Shown here piece after piece: positions 46,329 to 56,113 of a stretch of DNA of 64,000 bases. Each line of letters starts with the position of its first letter. Position 1 is the first letter of the stretch. This DNA is from Phytohabitans suffuscus (GTDB taxonomy: Bacteria; Actinomycetota; Actinomycetes; Mycobacteriales; Micromonosporaceae), in contig NZ_AP022871.1 in assembly GCF_011764565.1 (NCBI RefSeq), positions 6,634,320 to 6,698,319 of the forward strand, given 5' to 3'. The notes under the pieces were generated by a model. The model did not search any database and was not told the origin of the DNA. It saw only the letters and a program-made list of their open reading frames with translations. A program made the position numbers and the translations under genes.

Positions 46329-47114
46329 GAAGATGGCGGTGCCGGGGAAGAGCCGGCCGCGGAACGGGCTCCACTGGCCCCACACCTGCTCGTGCCCGGC
46401 CGGCCACTCCGGCTCCACCAGGTCGCGCAGCACGAACCCGGCCGCCGTGAGCTCGCGTACCCGGTCGCCGACGGTGCGGTGCTGCTCGACGTACGTGGGC
46501 ACGCCGGCCGCGTCCCGCTCCACGTAGGGGGAGCGGTCGAAGTACGAGTGGACGGCGAGCAGGCCCCGCTCGCCCGGGTCGTCCAGGAAGATCCACCGCA
46601 TCGGGTGGGTGACGGAGAAGACCCAGCGGCCGCCGGGGCGCAGGACGCGGGCCACCTCGCGCATGAGAGCGCCCGAGTCGGCGACGAACGGGACCGCGCC
46701 GAAGGCGGTGCAGGCGACGTCGAACACCCCGTCCCGGAAGGGCAGGGCCAGCCCGTCCGCTTGGAGCAGCGGGACGCGTACCCCTGACGCCCGCGCACCG
46801 GCCACCGCGTGCCGCAACATGCCGGCGGAGAGGTCGACGCCGACCACGCCGGCGTCCCGGGTGGCCAGCCAGCGGGTGGCGGCCGCCGCGCCGCAGCCGA
46901 CCTCCAGCACGCGCCGGCCGGCGAGGTCGCCGAGCAGGCGGGCGTCGGCCTCGCGGAGGCCCTCGGGACACCAGACGAAGTCCACCTCGCCCAGAAACTG
47001 CCCGTGTTCGGCCTGGTAGGCGTCCGCGTCACCGTCCCACCAGCCGCGGTTGGCGCGGCGGGCCTCGGTCTCCGTCACCGGCTGGCGGGTGACCCGGGCG
47101 TCCTCGTCGATCAC
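46272..47114 (-). CDS. Class I SAM-dependent methyltransferase
   Basis: 280 aa, from GTG 47114 (no clear ribosome-binding site, possibly leaderless). SAM motif I VLEVGCGAAAATRWLA, acidic loop GVDLSAGMLRHAV, motif DGVFDVACTAFGAVPFV and post-motif VARVLRPGGRWVFSVTHP place it among UbiE/Methyltransf_11 enzymes. The N-terminal RRANRGWWDGDADAYQAEHG segment is shared with a set of actinobacterial methyltransferases of unknown substrate. Family members usually end near AIFCCVKP; here translation continues into the 24-bp tandem array, adding about a dozen residues. Confidence 0.85.
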   Translation of the reverse strand: MIDEDARVTRQPVTETEARRANRGWWDGDADAYQAEHGQFLGEVDFVWCPEGLREADARLLGDLAGRRVLEVGCGAAAATRWLATRDAGVVGVDLSAGMLRHAVAGARASGVRVPLLQADGLALPFRDGVFDVACTAFGAVPFVADSGALMREVARVLRPGGRWVFSVTHPMRWIFLDDPGERGLLAVHSYFDRSPYVERDAAGVPTYVEQHRTVGDRVRELTAAGFVLRDLVEPEWPAGHEQVWGQWSPFRGRLFPGTAIFCCVKAPERLGVKPPEGPV

Positions 47115-47190
47115 GGCGCAACACTAGTCGAGCTACTCCGAGGGTTGCCGTGGTCGGGTTGATGTCGGGTTGTCCTTTTTGGGAATTTGG

Positions 47191-47246
47191 GCTACCGCGA
47201 CGCCCGTCGTGGTCCGGACCGCTGCTCCCGCGGCCTCGCCCTCCGC
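47191..47246 (+). repeat. Dispersed intergenic repeat, copy C
   Basis: GCTACCGCGACGCCCGTCGT followed by GGTCCGGACCGCTGCTCCCG and CGGCCTCGCCCTCCGCG, matching copies A and B with a few substitutions. Confidence 0.65.
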
Positions 47247-47320
47247 GTCACACGACCCGACCCCGCCCTTCAGGCGGCGGGTCACGGTCGATCGCGGCCC
47301 GCAATGGGCCGGATCTGTTG

Positions 47321-47380
47321 TTGATCAGGGACTTTACGGTGGGACACATCGGCCGACACGCCCACCAAGTCCCTGATCAA
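47321..47380. repeat. Long inverted repeat (14 + 6 bp stem)
   Basis: TTGATCAGGGACTT (47321-47334) is perfectly inverted at 47367-47380; inside, GGTGGG (47338-47343) pairs with CCCACC (47361-47366). The 60-base structure ends in TTGATCA/TGATCAA. It looks like a small palindromic mobile repeat rather than a terminator. Confidence 0.65.
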
Positions 47381-47454
47381 GCATCGCCGTTCACGCGACC
47401 CGCCAGCCTCGCCAAGCGACACCCCCGCGCCGAACGAGGCAGCAAAATCCTGTC

Positions 47455-47487
47455 TTTGCTGTGTCCAGGCGGCCTGGACGCAGCAAA
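47455..47487. terminator. Stem-loop, 15-bp near-perfect stem
   Basis: TTTGCTGTGTCCAGG (47455-47469) pairs with CCTGGACGCAGCAAA (47473-47487), one G-T pair, 3-nt loop. On the minus strand the structure is preceded and on both strands flanked by T/A runs, so it could act as a bidirectional terminator; it is not adjacent to a gene end. Confidence 0.45.
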
Positions 47488-47517
47488 ACCGTGACTTGCT
47501 GAGATCTTGGCATCTGG

Positions 47518-47551
47518 GTCTGGACCACCGCGGGCGTCGTGGTAGCTCAAA
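47518..47551 (-). repeat. Dispersed intergenic repeat, shortened copy D
   Basis: On the minus strand TTTGAGCTACCACGACGCCC then GCGGTGGTCCAGACC, matching the first half of copies A-C. Confidence 0.55.
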
Positions 47552-47921
47552 GGCCCTTGCCGCCGGCCGGCGACTTCACGTGCACCCGGTAGGTCTGGCT
47601 TGATGGCCGCCGACCGCGGCGGTCTGGAGTCCGGCTCGCATCGGCGAAGTCCTTGACACAGGCCCCAGTCGAGGCCGGGAGATCGGGACATTTTCGGCGA
47701 TTGGCGACATGCGCACATCTGGCCTCGGTAGGGCTTGCACGCTGTGGTAATGCGCACGGTAAGCTAGTCGATGCACTCGCGGATCGTGACCTCGGCAGGG
47801 AGCAGGTCCGCGGTCGGCGGACACATCTGCGGATCATCGACGATGCTGAGCTGTGCCCGGCGGCGGGTCCGTGGGCGCAGCAGGTCACCGCGACACCCAT
47901 CCGTTCGGAGCAACAGTCCAC

Positions 47922-49418
47922 ATGACGAGCAGCATCGAGGCCACCTCGAGCGCCAACAAGGTCACCGTCGACGACCTCGGGTCCGAGGAAGCGTTCCTCG
48001 CCGCGATCGACGAGACCATCAAGTACTTCAACGACGGCGACATTGTCGAAGGCACCGTCGTCAAGGTCGATCGGGACGAGGTCCTGCTCGACATCGGCTA
48101 CAAGACCGAGGGGGTCATCCCCTCGCGCGAGTTGTCGATCAAGCATGACGTGGACCCCGCTGAGGTGGTGTCGGTCGGTGACCACATCGAGGCCCTGGTT
48201 CTCCAGAAGGAGGACAAGGAGGGCCGCCTGATCCTCTCGAAGAAGCGGGCGCAGTACGAGCGCGCCTGGGGCACGATCGAGAAGATCAAGGACGAGGACG
48301 GTGTCGTGCGCGGCTCCGTCATCGAGGTGGTCAAGGGCGGTCTGATCCTCGACATCGGGCTGCGTGGCTTCCTGCCGGCTTCGCTGGTGGAGATGCGGCG
48401 CGTGCGCGACCTGCAGCCATACGTGGGTCGGGAGCTCGAGGCGAAGATCATCGAGTTGGACAAGAACCGCAACAACGTGGTTCTGTCCCGCCGCGCGTGG
48501 CTGGAGCAGACCCAGTCCGAGGTGCGCACCGAGTTCCTCAACAAGCTGCAGAAGGGCCAGGTCCGCAAGGGCGTCGTGTCCTCGATCGTCAACTTCGGCG
48601 CGTTCGTCGACCTTGGCGGCGTGGACGGCCTGGTGCACGTCTCCGAGCTGTCCTGGAAGCACATCGACCACCCGTCCGAGGTGGTCGAGGTCGGCCAGGA
48701 GGTGGAGGTCGAGGTCCTCGACGTCGACCTCGACCGCGAGCGGGTCTCGCTGTCGCTGAAGGCGACGCAGGAGGACCCGTGGCGGCAGTTCGCCCGCACC
48801 CACGCGATCCAGCAGATCGTGCCGGGCAAGGTGACCAAGCTGGTGCCGTTCGGCGCGTTCGTGCGCGTCGACGACGGCATCGAGGGCCTGGTCCACATCT
48901 CCGAGCTGGCCGAGCGCCACGTGGAGATCCCGGAGCAGGTGGTGCAGGTGGGCTCCGACGTGATGGTCAAGGTCATCGACATCGACCTGGAGCGTCGCCG
49001 GATCTCGCTGTCGCTCAAGCAGGCCAACGAGGGCTTCGTCGAGGGCGAGGAGCACTTCGACCCGACGCAGTACGGCATGGCCGCGACCTACGACGCCGAG
49101 GGCAACTACATCTACCCGGAGGGCTTCGACCCGGAGACGGGCGAGTGGCTCGAGGGCTTCGACAAGCAGCGTGAGGAGTGGGAGCGGCAGTACGCCGAGG
49201 CCCGCCAGCGCTGGGAGGCCCACACCAAGCAGGTGCAGACGGCGCGTGCCGCCGACGTCGAGGCCGCCACGGCGCCCCCGTCGTCCGGTGGCGCGAGCGG
49301 TGGTGGCGCCACGCAGGCCACGGCCGCTCCGTCCCGCCAGGCCGAGGAGCCCTCGGGCACTCTGGCCACGGACGAGGCGCTCGCCGCGCTGCGCGAGAAG
49401 CTGGCCGGCGGCAAGTAA
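47922..49418 (+). CDS. rpsA: 30S ribosomal protein S1
   Basis: 498 aa; ATG 47922 gives the usual actinobacterial N terminus MTSSIEATSSANKVTVDDLG. Four S1 OB-fold domains: from ~35 (GDIVEGTVVKVDRDEVLLDI), ~120 (GVVRGSVIEVVKGGLILDIG), ~205 (GVVSSIVNFGAFVDLGGVDG) and ~290 (GKVTKLVPFGAFVRVDDGIE). The C-terminal ~110 residues are acidic then low-complexity Ala/Ser/Gly-rich, as in high-G+C relatives. Binds mRNA at the 30S platform to assist initiation. Followed by a strong intrinsic terminator. Confidence 0.96.
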   Translation: MTSSIEATSSANKVTVDDLGSEEAFLAAIDETIKYFNDGDIVEGTVVKVDRDEVLLDIGYKTEGVIPSRELSIKHDVDPAEVVSVGDHIEALVLQKEDKEGRLILSKKRAQYERAWGTIEKIKDEDGVVRGSVIEVVKGGLILDIGLRGFLPASLVEMRRVRDLQPYVGRELEAKIIELDKNRNNVVLSRRAWLEQTQSEVRTEFLNKLQKGQVRKGVVSSIVNFGAFVDLGGVDGLVHVSELSWKHIDHPSEVVEVGQEVEVEVLDVDLDRERVSLSLKATQEDPWRQFARTHAIQQIVPGKVTKLVPFGAFVRVDDGIEGLVHISELAERHVEIPEQVVQVGSDVMVKVIDIDLERRRISLSLKQANEGFVEGEEHFDPTQYGMAATYDAEGNYIYPEGFDPETGEWLEGFDKQREEWERQYAEARQRWEAHTKQVQTARAADVEAATAPPSSGGASGGGATQATAAPSRQAEEPSGTLATDEALAALREKLAGGK

Positions 49419-49436
49419 GGGATCAACCGGAGGACG

Positions 49437-49464
49437 CCCCCGCCGCGCGCGAGCGCGGCGGGGG
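49437..49464 (+). terminator. Intrinsic terminator after rpsA
   Basis: CCCCCGCCGCG (49437-49447) and CGCGGCGGGGG (49454-49464) form an 11-bp perfect stem with a 6-nt loop, followed by CTCGTCTTTG. It starts 18 bases after the rpsA stop. Confidence 0.8.
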
Positions 49465-49548
49465 CTCGTCTTTGCCGCTGGCCGACCAGGGAGCCGGCGG
49501 GTGTGCCGCCGCACGAAGTCGACGTCGGTGGCGGGGAGGGCTGAGGCC

Positions 49549-50400
49549 GTGCTGCTGATCGGGCTGACCGGGGGGATCGGGGCGGGCAAGAGTGCCGTGG
49601 CCACCCGGCTCGCCGCACGGGGGGCGACCGTGGTCGACTCGGACCGGCTGGCGCGCGAGGTGGTGGCGCCGGGGACCGAGGGGCTGGGCGAGGTGGTCGC
49701 CGCGTTCGGTGCCGGGGTGCTCGGCGCCGACGGAGGGCTGGACCGGCCGGCGCTCGGTGCCCGCGTCTTCGGCGACGACTCGGCGCGGCGGCGGCTGGAG
49801 GCGATCATCCACCCCCGGGTACGCCGCCGCACGGCCGAGCTGGTGGCCGCGGCGGCACCCGACGAGATCGTCGTCAACGACGTGCCGCTGCTGGTGGAGG
49901 TGGGGCTCGCACCCACGTACCACCTCGTGATCGTGGTCGAGGCGGCCGAGGCCACCCGCGTGCGGCGACTGGTCCGCGACCGGGGGATGGCGCCCGAGCA
50001 GGCGCACGCCCGCATCCGCGCGCAGGCCGGCGACGCCGAGCGGCGCGCGGCCGCCGACTCGCTGCTGCGCAACGACTCGGACCTCGACGACCTGCACACG
50101 CGGGTGGACGCGCTGTGGCACGAGCGGCTCGTGCCGTACGAGGAGAACGTCCGCCACCAGCGTGTCTCCTGCCCCGGCGCCTCGACGTCGGCGCAGGACT
50201 ACCCGCGGATCGCCGCCCGCCTGGGGCACGTGCTGGGCACCGACCGGCTGAGCCTCGACGGCGGCGTCGTACACGTGCGGAGCGACCGCCCCGAGGCGCT
50301 CGGCCCGGCCGGCTTCCCGCCGCTGCCCGACGGGCGGGGCCACGGCAGCGCCGACCCGGGCCGTCCCGCCCGCGTGGTCGTCACACCCGAGGGCGGGTGA
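49549..50400 (+). CDS. coaE: Dephospho-CoA kinase with C-terminal extension
   Basis: 283 aa from GTG 49549 (GAGG just upstream). P-loop GLTGGIGAGKS at the N terminus, VVDSDRLAREVV, then DVPLLVEVGLAPTYHLVIVV and the lid RRLVRDRGMAPEQAHARI and NDSDLDDL, all typical of CoaE. It phosphorylates the 3'-OH of dephospho-CoA, the last step of CoA synthesis. E. coli CoaE has ~206 residues; the extra ~80 here (from CPGASTSAQDYPRIAARLG) occupy the place of the UPF0157/GrpB-like extension seen in mycobacterial CoaE but are short and divergent. Converges with the gene at 50381 with a 20-bp overlap. Confidence 0.92.
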   Translation: MLLIGLTGGIGAGKSAVATRLAARGATVVDSDRLAREVVAPGTEGLGEVVAAFGAGVLGADGGLDRPALGARVFGDDSARRRLEAIIHPRVRRRTAELVAAAAPDEIVVNDVPLLVEVGLAPTYHLVIVVEAAEATRVRRLVRDRGMAPEQAHARIRAQAGDAERRAAADSLLRNDSDLDDLHTRVDALWHERLVPYEENVRHQRVSCPGASTSAQDYPRIAARLGHVLGTDRLSLDGGVVHVRSDRPEALGPAGFPPLPDGRGHGSADPGRPARVVVTPEGG

Positions 50401-52047
50401 GCGCCGGCACGTCGCCGGGCGTGATGTCGAGCTGGGCGAAAGCGCCGGTACGGGTGCGCAGCTCCAGCCGCCGCAGCACGCCGGTGCGGTCCATCCAGTA
50501 GCGCATCCGGGCGGCGCCGCGCGCACCGCCGACGTCGGCTCCCTTCTGGATCTCGTACACGTTGACCGGCCCGCCGGCGAGCGTGTCCCTGCGCAGCCAC
50601 AGCGCCGCCTCGCGCAGCGCCTCCGCGTCGTCCTCGCCGGTCCCGCTGACCGCGAGCGCCTCGTTGAGCAGCAGGTCGAGGTCGAGCCCGCCCAGCTCGT
50701 CGCCGCGCGCCGTCCACGGGATCGTCTGCCACTGGCCGTCCGGCGGCGGCAGCGGCGGCGGCTTCCCGGCGGTGAACCCGTCGTTCCGCACGGTCACGCC
50801 GCCGCGGTTGGCCCGCATGAGGACGCGCTCGTCCTTCCTGTCCATGTCGTACGCACCGATGTACGCGACCGTCTGGCGCCAGTCCAGCCACCCGTTCGCG
50901 AGCAGCATGCCAGCCGGCAGCATCGGCACGGTGAGCGTGATCCGGCCGCCGCCCGCCGCGCGGTTGCGCTGCCGCATGAGGGCGAGCGCCTCGGCCTCCT
51001 CGGCGTTCACCTGGCGGGGCTTGGTGGTGCGCCCGCCGAGCGCGTCGATCGCCACGATCTCCGGCCGCTCCTCGCGGGTGAGGTCGACCTTGACCGGCAG
51101 GTCCTTGCCCAGCAGCGCCTCGAACCGGTGCAGCCGCCCGTCACCGTCCAACCAGTACCGCACCGCGCCACCCATCGCGGCCAGCGAGTTGGGTCCGGGC
51201 GTGGGGAGGCCGGCCCGACCGCGGCGGGACCGCTGGGCAGGACGCCCGTCCCGGTCGGGCGGGACGTGGCGGTCGGGCTGGCGGTGGTGGTCGGCTTGGG
51301 TGTGGTGGTCAGGCTGGCGGTGGTGGTCGGCTTGGGTGTGGCGGTCGGGCCGGCGGTGGTGGTCGGCTTGGGCGTGGTGGTCGGGCGGGGCGTGGCGGTC
51401 GTGTGGGGCGTGGCGGTCGGCTTGGGCTGCGGGGGGACGGCCGGGCCGAGCAGCACGTCCACGGTCTTGTCGGCTACCCGGTCGGTGCCGAGCCAGCGCG
51501 AGTCGCTGCGGGCCAGCAGGTCGGCCACGGCGCCTGACTGGTCGGTGGGTCTGTCGCTGGCGATCGTGAAGAGCAGCGCCACGAACGAGTCGATCGGCGC
51601 CGGGTGCGAGGTGGTCGCGGTCGAGGGCCGCACCCGCCAGTCCTTGGCCGGGGGCGCCGCCGGCGGAAGGCCACCGTCCGCGCGACCCGGCCTGGTCGCG
51701 ATGATCCCGGGTACCGCCTGGAGCAGCCCGTCGTCCGGACCCGGCGCGGGTGCCGTGGCCGCGAGGTAGGTGAGCGGCCGCCGCCAGTCGATCCAGCCGG
51801 CCAGCTTGATCTCGGCGCCCGGCCTGCCGAGCGAGGCGCGCACCCCCACCCGCCCGTCCTTGAAGTTGCGGGCCTGCATGCCGGCGAGGCGCTGGGCCTC
51901 GGCCGCCGTGAGCGGGCGCGCCTCCACGGGCTTGTCGGCGGGCGTGCACGAGACCAGACCGGTGGTGAGCCCCGCGGCCGAGCCGGCGGCCACGCAGACC
52001 AGGGCGGCGAGCGCGATGATCCGCCGCCGTTCGAAGCTTGCCTTCAC
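50381..52047 (-). pseudogene. Hypothetical lipoprotein gene with apparent frameshift
   Basis: From GTG 52047 the first frame gives a signal peptide (FERRRIIALAALVCVAAGSA) with a lipobox-like LVSC, then ~150 residues and a Thr/Pro-rich repeat linker (units like PKPTTTASPT, ~51215-51470). Around 51195-51215 (minus-strand CCTCCCCACGCC) the meaningful frame changes: the second begins PTPGPNSLAAMGGAVRYWLD and continues to a stop at 50381 with MRYWMDRTGVLRRLELRTRT. Two copies of an RYW(L/M)D-G...L-R(F/L)E motif, one mid-protein and one C-terminal, indicate internal duplication. Either a frameshift mutation beside a slippage-prone repeat or a sequence error. Combined product would be ~555 aa, exported. 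Confidence 0.65.
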
Positions 52048-52373
52048 GCGAGGTTGAACGCGCTGCCGGTGGATGGGTGACGTGCGCGCCGCCCACGCGG
52101 CGAGAATTGCGCCACCCACGCGGCGAAGATTTGGGGCGCTCGCGGCGGCCGGTCAGCGCGTCCTGCGCGACCGCGTCGGGTGCGCTCACCGGTGATGAAC
52201 CGGGGCTGCGACCCTGCGCCGGGGCACGACCGGCCGGTGTGGAGGCCCGATCTGGTCCCGGTCGGCCGCCGCGAGCGGCCTACCCATAAGACGGTAGCGC
52301 GGTGATCTTTAGCACACAACGCCAATATCGAAGTTGATCGCGTGAGGCCCGGAGGGAGGGGACCGCGCTGTAC
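52048..52373. other. Intergenic stretch, nothing recognised
   Basis: Upstream of the lipoprotein gene. Includes an imperfect short duplication (CCACGCGGCGA at ~52091 and ~52117). No gene with a start signal on either strand. Confidence 0.5.
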
Positions 52374-52718
52374 TCGCTTCGCTGCTCGGGCCGTTCCTTG
52401 TCGGGCCTCCGGCTGTGTTGGTTGTGCTCGCTTCGCTCGCGGACGCTCGGGGGTCCGGCGCGGGCCGGTCTCGTCGCTTCGCTGCTCGGGCCGTTCCTTG
52501 TCGGGCCTCCGGCTGTGTTGGTTGTGCTCGCTTCGCTCGCGGACGCTCGGGGGTCCGGCGCGGGCCGGTCTCGTCGCTTCGCTGCTCGGGCCGTTCCTTG
52601 TCGGGCCTCCGGCTGTGTTGGTTGTGCTCGCTTCGCTCGCGGACGCTCGGGGGTCCGGCGCGGGCCGGTCTCGTCGCTTCGCTGCTCGGACCGTCCCTTG
52701 TCGGACCCCCGGCGTACG
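52374..52718. repeat. 100-bp tandem repeat, three full units plus a partial fourth
   Basis: TCGGGCCTCCGGCTGTGTTG begins at 52401, 52501 and 52601, so the period is exactly 100 bp; the three units are essentially identical, and a diverged partial fourth (GGACCGTCCCTTGTCGGACC) ends about 10 bp before the uvrB start. Because 100 is not a multiple of 3 and no stop occurs in the unit, the array is open in all three plus-strand frames, producing spurious ORFs. It must contain or displace the uvrB promoter. Confidence 0.9.
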
Positions 52719-52727
52719 GTTTAGGGC

Positions 52728-54857
<2,130 letters not shown>

Positions 54858-54860
54858 GCG

Positions 54861-55661
54861 GTGACCCTGACGTTCACGCGCGGCCGGCCGCACCCGCGGC
54901 TGCGGTCGCGCGTGGGTGGATACGCCGGCTACGAGGAGCGCGCCGACGGGGTGCTGCACCGCCGCGAGCTGCCCGGCTCGCGGGTGGTCCTGGTCGTGGG
55001 CTGGGGCGACCCGCTCGACGTGACCCATCCGCGCGCCGATGACGGTGCGGCGGCCAGGGCGGCGTCGTTCGTGAGTGGACTCTTCGACACGTACGCGCAG
55101 ACCACCCTCACCGGCGTCGGCCGCGGCGTGCAGCTGACGCTCGACCCGCTCGATGCCGGCCGCCTCTTCGGCCTGCCGGTGGGCGAGCTGACCAACCGGG
55201 CCGTACCGCTCGACGCGCTCTCCGGCGGCTGGGCCGACCTGCCGGAGCGCCTCGCCGCCTCGCCCGACTGGCCGAGCCGCTTCGCGCTGCTCGACGAGGT
55301 GCTCACCGCCCGGCTCGCCGGCTCGCCGCCGCCCGACCCGCGCGTGGCCTGGGCGTGGCGGCACCTGCTGGGCGCGCACGGCGGGGTCGTCATCGGGGAG
55401 CTGGCGGCGGAGCTGGGCTGGAGCCGCCGGCACCTGGCCGCGACGTTCCGGCGCGAGATCGGCCTGACCCCGAAGACGGCGGCCCGGGTGCTGCGCTTCG
55501 AGCGCGCCTTCTCGACCGTCGCGCCCGGCGGGTGGGCCGAGGTCGCGGCGGCCTGCGGCTACTACGACCAGGCGCACCTGATCCGCGACTTCCGCGAGTT
55601 CACCGGGGCGACGCCGGGTCACATCCGTCCAATCGCGGCGGGGCGGGCCGGCGCAGACTGA
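54861..55661 (+). CDS. AraC-family transcriptional regulator
   Basis: 266 aa from GTG 54861, three bases after the uvrB stop. The N-terminal ~150 residues are a DUF6597-like effector region (HPRLRSRVGGYAGYEERADG, RLFGLPVGELTNRAVPLDAL). The C-terminal double helix-turn-helix is clear: GELAAELGWSRRHLAATFRR and AACGYYDQAHLIRDFREFTG, ending ATPGHIRP. Five bases downstream a VOC protein starts, so the regulator and glyoxalase-fold gene are cotranscribed, a very common pairing in Actinomycetes. Confidence 0.88.
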   Translation: MTLTFTRGRPHPRLRSRVGGYAGYEERADGVLHRRELPGSRVVLVVGWGDPLDVTHPRADDGAAARAASFVSGLFDTYAQTTLTGVGRGVQLTLDPLDAGRLFGLPVGELTNRAVPLDALSGGWADLPERLAASPDWPSRFALLDEVLTARLAGSPPPDPRVAWAWRHLLGAHGGVVIGELAAELGWSRRHLAATFRREIGLTPKTAARVLRFERAFSTVAPGGWAEVAAACGYYDQAHLIRDFREFTGATPGHIRPIAAGRAGAD

Positions 55662-55666
55662 GCGGC

Positions 55667-56038
55667 ATGCGAAGCATCTACCCGGTCTTCCGGTACACCG
55701 ACGCCAAGGCCGCGATCGACTGGCTCGCCGGCGCGTTCGGCTTCGAGGCCGGTGAGGTCACCGAGGCACCCGACGGTACGGTCGCGCACGCCGAACTGAC
55801 GTACGGCGGCGGCATGATCATGGTCGGCCAGCGCAGCGGGCCCGCCGGGGCCGTGCCGGACGCCGACGACTGGCGGGTGTACGTGGCCGTGGACGACGTC
55901 GACGCCCACCACGCCCGCGCCGTGGCGGCCGGCGCCGAGGTGATCATGCCGTTGACCGACCGGCCGTACGGCTCCCGCGAGTACGGCGCCCGCGACCTGG
56001 AGGGCAACCCGTGGTCCTTCGGCACCTACCGCCCCTGA
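55667..56038 (+). CDS. VOC-family (glyoxalase-fold) protein
   Basis: 123 aa from ATG 55667. Two beta-alpha-beta-beta-beta modules: SIYPVFRYTDAKAAIDWLAG and WRVYVAVDDVDAHHARAVAA, closing with YGAREYGARDLEGNPW-like text (SREYGARDLEGNPWSFGTY). Glu and His positions that would bind metal (HAEL, EGN) are partly present. Resembles PhnB/EhpR-type proteins that bind small hydrophobic or antibiotic molecules. Linked to the AraC gene upstream. Confidence 0.85.
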   Translation: MRSIYPVFRYTDAKAAIDWLAGAFGFEAGEVTEAPDGTVAHAELTYGGGMIMVGQRSGPAGAVPDADDWRVYVAVDDVDAHHARAVAAGAEVIMPLTDRPYGSREYGARDLEGNPWSFGTYRP

Positions 56039-56113
56039 GCCCGGCCCGCGTCGCGGAGGAACGGCGCGGAAAACCCGGGCGCGTACGGGATCGGCGCGCC
56101 GTAGGGTCATGGG

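Larger units (their letters stand above)
47115..47921. other. Intergenic region with repeats upstream of rpsA
   Basis: About 800 bases without a credible gene. Contains dispersed-repeat copies C (47191-47246) and D (47518-47551), a long hairpin (47321-47380) and a second hairpin (47455-47487). The ~200 bases directly before rpsA presumably hold its promoter and leader; no specific regulatory fold was identified. Confidence 0.6.

Noticed and set aside
47547-50099. 850-codon open frame opposite rpsA and coaE
   Set aside because: Shadow of two well-supported genes; the product is low-complexity Arg/Ser/Thr-rich.
50562-51769. Plus-strand ORFs over the lipoprotein gene, including a Val/Gly-rich repeat protein
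   Set aside because: They are antisense readings of the Thr/Pro-rich linker; the minus strand has signal peptide and paired modules.
52374-52718. CRISPR-like array
   Set aside because: Units are contiguous 100-bp repeats without variable spacers and there are no cas genes.
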